Below, piece by piece: positions 17,958 through 25,561 of a stretch of DNA of 64,000 nt. Origin of the DNA: Bacillus sp. AFS088145 (GTDB lineage: Bacteria > Bacillota > Bacilli > Bacillales > Bacillaceae_G); NCBI RefSeq assembly GCF_002564465.1, contig NZ_NUUX01000006.1, positions 186,001 to 250,000 of the forward strand. The letters run 5' to 3'. Both the position numbers and the translations under genes were made by a program. The notes beneath the pieces are model-generated. The model did no database searches. It was not told where the DNA came from and saw nothing but the letters and a program-made list of their open reading frames with translations. Position 1 is the first letter of the stretch. The number at the start of each line of letters is the position of its first letter.

Positions 17958-18392
17958 ATGAAACAGCAAAGCTTAGATCATCACGTTAGATATCATCCAG
18001 TTTTCCACTTTTTTGGGGCACCACTAGCGTTAATCACAATCATTGGTTCAATCGTTAACTTGTGTATCGCGATAAAAAATAGCGATCACATTTGGTTAGC
18101 AGTATTTATTTTAGTCACTTCGCTTTTATTAGTTGTTTCGTTTTTTCTAACAAGACTTTATTCCAACAAAGTGCAAGACCGTGTCATTCGAATGGAAGAA
18201 AATTTTCGTCACTTTACGCTAACTGGTAAACCGTTAAATCCTCAATTAAAAATGGGGCAAATCATTGCATTACGATTTTCAAGTGATGAAGAATTTGTAG
18301 CGTTAAGTGAAAGAGCGGTAAATGAAGGAATGAGTTCGAAAGAGATTAAACAAAATATTAAAAATTGGCGAGCGGATGAGTATCGCGTTTAA
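17958..18392 (+). CDS. DUF6526 membrane protein
   Basis: 144 aa. Two membrane segments (about 20-40 and 48-68) follow an N-terminal HHVRYHP region; a cytoplasmic helical tail carries FRHFTLTGKPL and LSERAVNEGMS. This arrangement matches the DUF6526 family common in bacilli; function unknown. GGAGAG precedes ATG 17958. Single-gene unit with its own terminator. Confidence 0.7.
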   Translation: MKQQSLDHHVRYHPVFHFFGAPLALITIIGSIVNLCIAIKNSDHIWLAVFILVTSLLLVVSFFLTRLYSNKVQDRVIRMEENFRHFTLTGKPLNPQLKMGQIIALRFSSDEEFVALSERAVNEGMSSKEIKQNIKNWRADEYRV

Positions 18393-18769
18393 TTTTTTGT
18401 AGGGGCCTATTATTATAGGTCCTTTTTCTTTTTTAGAGGGGCTCTGTTTAATATAAACGTTGATTTTTGAAGCAAAATTAGTCTAAAGTTCGAGTAACAA
18501 TTCCAGCAAAAAATTTGTTACTTATTAAATATGATAATTTCCCCTAATGCCGCTAACAATATAGATATAAAATAATCAAGTTTAGATTTAAAACTACGTT
18601 GCTAAAATTGTATTTAAATTTATTCTTTTTAATTTATTCATTAAAAAAATTTAACAAAATCTGTATTGTAGTATAACGACATAAATGTTTAAATTATACT
18701 AGTCATTTTTCATCTTAACTATTCTGATTAAAAAATAGAGACCATACAATTATCTCAAAAGGAGCTCAA
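18393..18769. other. Intergenic region upstream of the LCP gene
   Basis: About 380 bp. A terminator hairpin AGGGGCCTA/TAGGTCCTT with T-tail lies at 18401-18429. A second hairpin, AGTAACAA (18493-18500) with TTGTTACT (18515-18522), lacks a T-tail. No ORF or RNA gene was recognised in the rest. Confidence 0.5.
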
Positions 18770-19744
18770 ATGGAAGAAAAGCGTAATAAAATCAAAAAAA
18801 CAAAAAGAAAGCCACTTAAAATATTGCTGTTGATCGTTCTAATTCTTATAGCATTTATTGGATATAAGGGAATAAAAACATATTATAAATTACAGAATGC
18901 TACCCAGGGTGAAGTTCTTCACTCAAGTTTGCGTAAACAAGAAATAAAAGATACCCAACCTTTTTCCATTTTATTTCTTGGAATTGAAAACTACGCAACA
19001 AAGGGTAAAGGTGGTAGAACTGATTCCATCATTTTAGTAACTGTTAATCCCAAAGATAAAACAATACAAAAAATGAGTATTCCTCGTGATACGTACGTGG
19101 AAATTCCAGCTCAAAAAAGAAAATCTAAAATTAATGGTGCATATAACAGTGGTCTTCAATCAACTGTAAATACAGTAGAAAACTTTTTACATGTTCCAAT
19201 CGACTATTATGTTACTGTAGACTTTGGTGGTTTTAAAAATATTGTCGATGAGATTGGTGGAATTGATGTTGATGTTCCATTTGATTTTTGGCAATATACA
19301 GATACTAAACCACGTTATAAGGTTTACTTCAAAAAAGGAAATCAACATCTAAATGGAACAGAAGCTTTAGCCTATGCTCGAATGAGAAAGCGCGATCCCC
19401 GTGGTGATTTTGGACGTGAAGAACGTCAACAACAAGCTATGCTGGCAATTATCGATAAATTAAAGTCTCCGAAAACATTATTTAAAATAGATAATTATGC
19501 TAGTGTATTTAGTAAAAATGTCAAAACAAATATGAGCTTGTCTGAAGGATTATTCTTATTTAATGACATGAAAGAAGCTAACCCTAAAAACATCACGACT
19601 TTAAAATTAGAAGGAAAAGACGATTATATTAACAGAATTTACTATTATATGCCTGATCAAACTAGCGTAAATGCTATAACAAATAGTTTGAGAAATCATC
19701 TTGAGCTTGATCAATTACCAGCTAATTCAAGTGAATCAAAATAA
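18770..19744 (+). CDS. LytR-CpsA-Psr (LCP) family protein
   Basis: 324 aa. A short basic cytoplasmic N-terminus (KKTKRKPLK) is followed by one membrane anchor (about 21-38), then the extracellular LCP domain: GRTDSIILVTVNP, MSIPRDTYVEIP, GGIDVDVP and YARMRKRDPRGDFGREERQQ are all typical. LCP enzymes transfer undecaprenyl-linked polymers such as teichoic acid to peptidoglycan. AAAGGAG precedes ATG 18770. Stands alone with its own terminator. Confidence 0.92.
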   Translation: MEEKRNKIKKTKRKPLKILLLIVLILIAFIGYKGIKTYYKLQNATQGEVLHSSLRKQEIKDTQPFSILFLGIENYATKGKGGRTDSIILVTVNPKDKTIQKMSIPRDTYVEIPAQKRKSKINGAYNSGLQSTVNTVENFLHVPIDYYVTVDFGGFKNIVDEIGGIDVDVPFDFWQYTDTKPRYKVYFKKGNQHLNGTEALAYARMRKRDPRGDFGREERQQQAMLAIIDKLKSPKTLFKIDNYASVFSKNVKTNMSLSEGLFLFNDMKEANPKNITTLKLEGKDDYINRIYYYMPDQTSVNAITNSLRNHLELDQLPANSSESK

Positions 19745-19768
19745 GTGCAAGTATCAATGATTTTAAAA

Positions 19769-19816
19769 AACGAGGTAAATGAGTAAGTATACTCATTTAT
19801 CTCGTTTCTTTTTTAA
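19769..19816 (+). terminator. Terminator after the LCP gene
   Basis: Long stem from AACGAGGTAAATGAGTA (19769-19785) with TACTCATTTATCTCGTT (19790-19806) and a T-run. Confidence 0.88.
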
Positions 19817-19899
19817 TCGCAACTCGTTTTATTCAACTTAAGCACTACCTTAGTTGAATAAATCAAAAAGGATTTTATCACAACTTACCTTGCTGTTGA

Positions 19900-20307
19900 T
19901 TACTGTATTATCATTGGTTTTCTACATATCTTTGCGTAATCTTCTTTCTCGGCTATTTTTCTTACATTTACATCTTTAATAATCCAATCTGTTCGAGATT
20001 TGTTTTGAACCTTCAAAGTAAACAGGTGAAATGGAGGCATTATTGCCCTTTCATATGTGACAAATTGATAGGTTATTTCATAACTGTATGCTTGTTCTGG
20101 CCTCGTCTTAACCTCTACAATCTTACAAAAATGAGATAGGTATATTTCTCCAAAATAATCATTGATTGCTTTAGATTCTAATGGGGATAAAAATGTATAA
20201 ATTATATCTTCAAGCATCATTTCATAACGTGAAGCATCAGTTTCGGCTTGAACAGGAGATAATGTAATAAAAGTCATCAGACAGCTAATCAAAATGATTT
20301 TTCTCAA
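19900..20307 (-). CDS. Exported DUF3888-like protein
   Basis: 135 aa. The signal peptide (residues 1-21, ending VQA-E) predicts secretion; the mature part carries LEDIIYTFLSPLESKAINDYFG and RTDWIIKDVNVRKI, the pattern of the DUF3888 family of small exported Bacillus proteins, function unknown. The start is TTG (20305-20307). Its Shine-Dalgarno GTAGGT lies inside a perfect 9-bp inverted repeat at 20312-20342, so access of ribosomes may be controlled by RNA structure. Confidence 0.65.
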   Translation of the reverse strand: MRKIILISCLMTFITLSPVQAETDASRYEMMLEDIIYTFLSPLESKAINDYFGEIYLSHFCKIVEVKTRPEQAYSYEITYQFVTYERAIMPPFHLFTLKVQNKSRTDWIIKDVNVRKIAEKEDYAKICRKPMIIQ

Positions 20308-20311
20308 ATTT

Positions 20312-20342
20312 AATACCTACTTTCTACTATTTGGTAGGTATT
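20312..20342 (-). promoter_or_regulatory. Inverted repeat covering the ribosome binding site
   Basis: AATACCTAC (20312-20320) pairs with GTAGGTATT (20334-20342). On the minus-strand mRNA the 3' arm contains the GTAGGT ribosome binding site, 7 nt before the TTG start of the DUF3888-like gene. Confidence 0.45.
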
Positions 20343-20447
20343 TTCTCCAAACAAAGAACTTGCATTCTTATTGAACTATCCTGAAATTTGAATTGCACGG
20401 GTTAGATGAATATGAATTAAAAATCTACCTTGTAAATAAATTAAATC

Positions 20448-20765
20448 TTAGGCATCTCCATAATAACCAGCTACATAGATGATACCCATTTTTTGAACGA
20501 TATAATTTGTTAAAAAAGAATCGGTTGCTATGTCTTTTGGTGCTTTAGTTAAAGAATAACATTTTGCACTTTTTTCTTTTAAGTATTCCCAATCCATCTC
20601 ATTATGTTCTGCGTCATCTACTATATTAGTCTTTACTGCTAAAATAGGGTGACCGTGAAACAATACATATGTCCTTAACGCAATTGAAGGTGAAGAATGT
20701 AAAACATAAAATAAAATGATTGGACAAAGTATCAGAATAATTTTTTTCCACGTTATTTGCTTCAT
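20448..20765 (-). CDS. Small membrane-anchored or exported protein, unknown
   Basis: 105 aa from ATG 20765, chosen because GAGGTGAT precedes it; a longer frame to 20816 has no ribosome binding site. One N-terminal hydrophobic segment (about 8-24) is followed by an extracytoplasmic domain containing DDAEHNEMDWEYLKEKSAKCY and a GIIYVAGYYGDA end. I do not recognise the family. It runs in the same direction as the DUF3888-like gene 140 nt downstream; both are small exported proteins. Confidence 0.55.
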   Translation of the reverse strand: MKQITWKKIILILCPIILFYVLHSSPSIALRTYVLFHGHPILAVKTNIVDDAEHNEMDWEYLKEKSAKCYSLTKAPKDIATDSFLTNYIVQKMGIIYVAGYYGDA

Positions 20766-21266
20766 TTTATCACCTCGTTTATTTTTTAAATGAACGAAAA
20801 TTCCAATAACTTCCACACAATTTAATTATACATTGTATATCCACTACTTTGATTTGGGGGAATTTCACTATTTTTACAAAAATTTAATCTTTCTTATGCA
20901 ACTAATCTGCCATTTACTTGAATAAAAAAATCAACAATCTACTCAAAAAGAGCCTTTATAGAAAAAAAGCATTGTTGAAATTGTTTATTTATTGTAATTT
21001 ATGTAATTTCCTTCACGAGATTTTGTAATAGTCCTTAACGAATAAAAGGATGGGCTAAATACCGAGTAGTCCGGGCAATTTTATTTGAAAAGAGATTGAG
21101 AAAAAGCCGTTTTTTGGCTGTTGACTCAGTAATTTTAGTTAAATACCTGTAATAAACATGCGATGAAAGGAAATGATTTATCATCTCCCTGTTACTTTAT
21201 TTGGAAAAAATCTATGTTACGATTAGTGAAAATTAGCAAATAAAGGAACATGGAGGGTAAAAAGAA
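20766..21266. promoter_or_regulatory. Upstream region of the LysM-3D gene with WalR-like box
   Basis: About 500 bp. TGTTTA-N5-TGTAAT (20982-20998) differs at one position from the WalR consensus TGTWAH-N5-TGTWAH; further TGTAAT copies begin at 21002 and 21024. yocH of Bacillus subtilis, whose product has the same architecture as the next gene, is WalR-activated. An AGCC/GGCT hairpin lies at about 21105-21119. The sequence from 21040 to 21130 looks structured, but I could not match it to a known riboswitch. Confidence 0.4.
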
Positions 21267-22274
21267 ATGATTAACAAAGTTAAAGTTACAACCATTTTAG
21301 CAGCTGCTGCACTCTCAGTATCTGTAAGTGCTAATGTACAGGCTGCTACTATTAATGTAAAAAAAGGGGATACCTTGTGGGATCTATCACGTGCAAATAA
21401 TGCCACCGTTGAAAATACTAAAATGATAAACGGGATTACTTCAGACTTAATTCATCCTGGTGATAAACTTATCATTGCACCAGAAAAACATTATCAAGTT
21501 AAAAAAGGTGATACGTTATGGGATATTGCACAAAATCATGATGTAACAGTATCGCAAATTCAAGAATGGAACAATATACATACGGATCTAATTCAACCTG
21601 GATTAAACCTAGTAATTTTTGAAGGCGTAAAAAATATAGCTCAATCAAAAATGACAAATACCAATCTTGTAACAAATTCTAAAACTACTTCAACAGTGAA
21701 GTCAGTAAATGAATCTTCAAAGACTGCATCAGTATCAAGAGAAGATGTTCCTAAAACAAAGGAAATTGTACCAGCAACAAAGGATAATACATCAACAACA
21801 AAAGAAAGTTCACCAACAATAAAAGAGAGTGTACCAACAACAAAAGAAAGTGCACAAACAATAAAGGAAAGTGTACCAGCAGCAAAAGAGAGTATACCAG
21901 CAGCAAAAGAAAGTGCACCAGCAACAAAGGAAAGTGTACCAGCAACAAAAGAAAGTGAATCTAAAACAAATGATTCAGCTGGTTTAAAAGTAATAACAAT
22001 GGAAGCATCAGCTTATACAGCTTCTTGTAAAGGTTGTACTGGCATTACAGCTACTGGAATCAATTTAAAAGAGAATCCAAATACAAAAGTCATTTCAGTT
22101 GATCCAAGTGTAATCCCGCTTGGAAGTAAAGTGAATGTAGAAGGTTATGGTGTAGCAATAGCTGGAGATACTGGCGGTGCCATCAAGGGAAACCGAATTG
22201 ATGTATTTATTCCAAATAAACAAGATGCGATTAATTTTGGAAGAAAACAAGTGAAAGTAACGATATTAAATTAA
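21267..22274 (+). CDS. LysM-3D domain cell-wall hydrolase (YocH-like)
   Basis: 335 aa exported protein. Signal peptide 1-26; LysM domains at about 29-72 and 74-117 (each with KKGDTLWD); a low-complexity linker (about 160-235) built of short KES-xPATKES repeats; C-terminal 3D domain (about 243-335) with ASAYTASCKGCTG, DPSVIPLGSKV and DTGGAIKGNRIDVF, whose three Asp give the domain its name. Likely a lytic transglycosylase-like muralytic enzyme. GGAGGG precedes ATG 21267. Ends at a terminator shared with the convergent L,D-transpeptidase. Confidence 0.9.
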   Translation: MINKVKVTTILAAAALSVSVSANVQAATINVKKGDTLWDLSRANNATVENTKMINGITSDLIHPGDKLIIAPEKHYQVKKGDTLWDIAQNHDVTVSQIQEWNNIHTDLIQPGLNLVIFEGVKNIAQSKMTNTNLVTNSKTTSTVKSVNESSKTASVSREDVPKTKEIVPATKDNTSTTKESSPTIKESVPTTKESAQTIKESVPAAKESIPAAKESAPATKESVPATKESESKTNDSAGLKVITMEASAYTASCKGCTGITATGINLKENPNTKVISVDPSVIPLGSKVNVEGYGVAIAGDTGGAIKGNRIDVFIPNKQDAINFGRKQVKVTILN

Positions 22275-22280
22275 GCATAA

Positions 22281-22318
22281 AAAAACACTGAAACGTTACA
22301 TATGGTTTCAGTGTTTTT
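22281..22318. terminator. Bidirectional terminator
   Basis: AAAAACACTGAAAC (22281-22294) pairs perfectly with GTTTCAGTGTTTTT (22305-22318) between convergent cell-wall genes. Confidence 0.9.
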
Positions 22319-22330
22319 ATTATGCTTTTT

Positions 22331-23764
22331 TTAGTAGATGACTACTGGCTCATATGTGCTGAGATTATCATATACGGTTTTCATTAGACTTGGTGGTGTG
22401 TTAACGCAGCCACCCGATCCTGCTGATAGATAGGCATTACCTGACCAGTTGCTTCGCCAGCTAGCATCGTGGAAACCTTGTCCGCTGTTTGTGAATGGTG
22501 CCCAATAATCGACCTTAACTTCATAAGAACCAAGACCTACATGTGAACCCCTGAGGATCGATGGTGTTCGTTTATAAAGGATATACCAAACTCCTTTTGA
22601 AGTATCCTCACCAGTGATGTGTTTACCAGTAACGACATTCGTTGTGATAACCAATTTGCCATTTTTATAAAGCCAAATACGCTGTTCGGCAATCGACACT
22701 TCAGCATATGTATCGCCAATCCCATTATTTGTGGTCGTATTATATCCATAACCTTCATTGTTCCAGCCATTTCCGATAATATGAGTAGGAGTAATCGATT
22801 TTTCTCCTGTTTCAAAAGCCTTCTGAACTAGTGTAGATTCTTTATCAACATCTAATGCCCAGCCATAGCCTTCTCCTTTAACTGAAATGACTGATCCTGA
22901 ATGTGTCTTAAATGTAAAATTTTTATTTAATGTAGAGTGAGAATTATTTACTTCAGCAATCTTGTTTTTAAGATTACTAGAGTCGATCGTAACTTTCATA
23001 TCTTTTGACACAGAAGCATTTTGAATGTATTCACTCGCATTTAAAGAATAAACTTTATCCTGAACTTTATACTGAACTGTACGCCCTAGTAGTTCCTGAA
23101 GTTTTTTCTTTTCATTTTTCACAATTTGATTATCTTCTTTGAGTGGCTGTATGTATACAGGGTTTAGACGGATGATACTAGTATATTCTTGTCCCTTATA
23201 GTCTTTTAATAGACGATCGACATCATATTGCTCACCGCTAATGCTTTTTGAGACAATAATTTTACCTTGTTTCAATTGAACAGTCGCATCTTTTGGAGCT
23301 TTTAAGCTCTTATTAAGAGTGAGAAGCTTATCTTCAATCTGTTTTTTCATTGTGTCAATTTGTTCTTCATCTCGTTTACTCGGTATTAAAGAATAATTTT
23401 TTTCTTTTGAAGAAGGAAAAAACGTGCGCTGGTTTTTTACTATTTTTTTAATAGCCGGAAGATCACTTTCCGTAAAGTTCATTTTTGTATCTTTTCCATC
23501 CAAGATTTTCTGGTCGCCCACATAAACGATGTTTTTAAGTTTGCTTGTTTTTAATTTTTTTAGTGCTTCGTCAGCATTCAGTCCACCTAAATTTATGCCG
23601 TTTACCTTGATTTGAGCATTAAAATGATTAGCCCGATAGCTGAACACAATGAAGAGTGTAATAATAATAATGATACCAATCAAAATGAAATGCCAAGGCA
23701 AAGACCGTTTAAATGATCTTCTTTGTTGAATATTATTTCCTTTTACATTTAAAGTGCTTTCCAA
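22331..23764 (-). CDS. L,D-transpeptidase (YkuD) with peptidoglycan-binding-like domains
   Basis: 477 aa. One N-terminal membrane anchor (WHFILIGIIIIITLFIVF), then an extracellular region with repeated PG_binding_4-like segments, and a C-terminal YkuD domain with GFHDASW and catalytic SGGCVNTP (Cys near residue 450); the usual HGC is GGC here, as in some Gram-positive members. Forms 3-3 cross-links or attaches ligands to peptidoglycan. The start is TTG 23764: TCCTCCC at 23771-23777 gives GGGAGGA 6-7 nt upstream, better than the ATG 30 nt earlier. A perfect WalR-type box lies about 63-79 nt upstream. Confidence 0.87.
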   Translation of the reverse strand: MESTLNVKGNNIQQRRSFKRSLPWHFILIGIIIIITLFIVFSYRANHFNAQIKVNGINLGGLNADEALKKLKTSKLKNIVYVGDQKILDGKDTKMNFTESDLPAIKKIVKNQRTFFPSSKEKNYSLIPSKRDEEQIDTMKKQIEDKLLTLNKSLKAPKDATVQLKQGKIIVSKSISGEQYDVDRLLKDYKGQEYTSIIRLNPVYIQPLKEDNQIVKNEKKKLQELLGRTVQYKVQDKVYSLNASEYIQNASVSKDMKVTIDSSNLKNKIAEVNNSHSTLNKNFTFKTHSGSVISVKGEGYGWALDVDKESTLVQKAFETGEKSITPTHIIGNGWNNEGYGYNTTTNNGIGDTYAEVSIAEQRIWLYKNGKLVITTNVVTGKHITGEDTSKGVWYILYKRTPSILRGSHVGLGSYEVKVDYWAPFTNSGQGFHDASWRSNWSGNAYLSAGSGGCVNTPPSLMKTVYDNLSTYEPVVIY

Positions 23765-24252
23765 AACAATTCCTCCCATAACCAAGTAGTCCATCTATCA
23801 ATGTTTACTGAAATTCAGATTAAAATATTACAATTATATTACATTATTTACTTATATGTGACTATTCTACAATTTTCTTCGGTCGAACTCTGTCACAATT
23901 TGTTTAGTTGTAGAAATTTTTTCCTTTTCTTATTTTTAGCAGGCTTAGTGAAAGGATAGGACTAAAAAGTTTAAATTAATTATATAATGCCTCACTGTCA
24001 TTCTAATAATATATTTCTATCTACTATTGAAGTATAAGATTGTTAAATTTACGAATCTATTAGTGTATTGAGTTTATAAGTTCCTTTATTTACTATTCAC
24101 TATATTATATTTGTATATCAAGTTTAGTATCCTCGTTATTACGTATAGCATTGAAAAAGCATTTTTGAAAGAGATAGAGTTGAAAAGAATAGTTTACTAA
24201 TGTATCATTATTAATAATCAGAATATTCCGTAAAGAAAAGAGGGTCATGTAA
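23765..24252. promoter_or_regulatory. Intergenic region with perfect WalR-type box
   Basis: About 490 bp between divergent genes. On the minus strand, TGTAAT-N5-TGTAAT (23827-23843) matches the WalR consensus TGTWAH-N5-TGTWAH exactly, in position to regulate the L,D-transpeptidase. The remainder is very AT-rich with no gene seen; AGAGGG precedes the next ATG. Confidence 0.5.
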
Positions 24253-25251
24253 ATGAGTAAACAAATTCCTGAAAAATGGTGGAGTCAACTGAGGGTGCCA
24301 GCAATTTCTGCACCGATGTTTTTAGTTTCTGGACCTGAGCTAGTAGAGGCAGCATGCTTAAATGGTGTAATTGGGTCATTTCCAGCACCGAATGCTCGCC
24401 CAATTGAGGTACTTGATCAATGGATGGGGCAATTAAATGATCATCTTGCTTTGGCGCGCGCAAATGAGCCGGAGCGTAAAATTGCACCATGGGCAATGAA
24501 TATGGTCGTTCATAGCTCTTATAGTAGATTACAAGAAGAGCTTGAGCTATTGAAAAAACATAAACCTGAGCTTGTTATTACTTCATTAGGTTCTCCAAAA
24601 GTAGTAGTTGATCTTGTACATAGTTATGGAGGACTAGTATTCTCAGATGTTAGTGATATGAAGTTTGCTAAAAAAGCAGCTGAGGCGGGTGTAGATGGAC
24701 TAATTTTAGTTGCATCAGGTGCTGGTGGTCATGCTGGAAATTTAAATGGATTTGCGTTCGTTGATAGTGTTCGTACGTTCTGGGACGGTATTATTGTGTT
24801 AGCAGGTGGGATTTCAACTGGTAAAAGTATATTGGCTGCACAAGCTGCGGGCGCTGATTTAGCTTATATGGGAACACGCTTCATTGTTGCGAAGGAAAGC
24901 CTAGCAAATGATGAATATCGACAAATGCTAGTTGATGCAACACAAGATGATATTGTCCTAACTGATGCATTTTCTGGTGTGAAAGCGAATATGTTAATTC
25001 CTAGCATAGTGAAGGCTGGTCTTGATCCTGAAACATTGAAAAAGAAAGATAAAGTCGATTTCGATGGAATGAAAAATGAATCGAATGCAAAGGCTTGGAA
25101 AGAAATATGGTCAGCTGGTCACGGTGTTGGGGCAATTACAAAAATCAGTTCAATTGCCGACATAATAGATGAGCTGGAAGAAGAGTATAGTGAGGCAGTT
25201 AATAAACTAAATCAAAATGCTGAGAAATTAAAATCAGCAGTAAGTAAATAA
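24253..25251 (+). CDS. Nitronate monooxygenase / NPD-like FMN enzyme
   Basis: 332 aa TIM-barrel flavoprotein. Visible: RVPAISAPMFLVSGPELVEAA at the N-terminus, GVDGLILVASGAGGHAG (phosphate- and substrate-binding loop with the conserved GGHAG), IIVLAGGISTG and AYMGTRFIVAKES, all typical of 2-nitropropane dioxygenase-like proteins. Such enzymes oxidise nitronates or act as enoyl reductases; substrate uncertain. AGAGGGTC precedes ATG 24253. It sits directly before the formate dehydrogenase locus, but separated by about 310 bp with a terminator. Confidence 0.87.
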   Translation: MSKQIPEKWWSQLRVPAISAPMFLVSGPELVEAACLNGVIGSFPAPNARPIEVLDQWMGQLNDHLALARANEPERKIAPWAMNMVVHSSYSRLQEELELLKKHKPELVITSLGSPKVVVDLVHSYGGLVFSDVSDMKFAKKAAEAGVDGLILVASGAGGHAGNLNGFAFVDSVRTFWDGIIVLAGGISTGKSILAAQAAGADLAYMGTRFIVAKESLANDEYRQMLVDATQDDIVLTDAFSGVKANMLIPSIVKAGLDPETLKKKDKVDFDGMKNESNAKAWKEIWSAGHGVGAITKISSIADIIDELEEEYSEAVNKLNQNAEKLKSAVSK

Positions 25252-25561
25252 ATAATATTGTAAGCGTTTTACTTTCATATCTTGAATCTATTGTTTAATT
25301 ATCATTTAAAGATTATAATAAACTTATTGAGATGGAATCATAGTATGGGAGATGTTATGACTCTATCAATTTAGTAAACAAAAAAATGGATTGGTATGTT
25401 AGTACGATTTGCTAATAAACTATTCCACCATGAAGACATTAAACCTATTTAAAGGGTATGTGTATTTCATGGTGGATTTTTTTATGTGAAAAAAAGATAA
25501 GTTGGCTGCATGAAGGAGTATTCGGCGAGTTTTCTTTATGTGAAAAAAGGGGAGGAAAACC
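25252..25561 (+). promoter_or_regulatory. Leader of the formate dehydrogenase gene
   Basis: GATTGGTAT (25389-25397) runs into a 6-bp hairpin (25397-25402 with 25412-25417) whose 9-nt loop is TACGATTTG. A terminator follows 7 nt later: TCCACCATGAA (25424-25434) with TTCATGGTGGA (25466-25476) and T7. TGGA at 25387-25390 can also pair with TCCA at 25424-25427, which would disrupt the terminator. The same motif precedes moeB. GGGGAGG lies before the GTG start. A regulatory RNA is inferred; the terminator could alternatively serve the upstream gene. Confidence 0.6.
25424..25483 (+). terminator. Leader terminator before the formate dehydrogenase gene
   Basis: 11-bp stem TCCACCATGAA/TTCATGGTGGA followed by seven T, 80 nt before the GTG start and about 170 nt after the preceding stop, so it fits an attenuator better than a simple 3' terminator. 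Confidence 0.8.

Noticed and set aside
21040-21260. c-di-AMP (ydaO-type) riboswitch before the LysM-3D gene
   Set aside because: Such riboswitches often precede wall hydrolases, but the conserved core could not be found; only a short AGCC/GGCT hairpin is seen.
21751-21948. Minus-strand Leu/Val-repeat frame
   Set aside because: Shadow of the KES-repeat linker of the LysM-3D gene.
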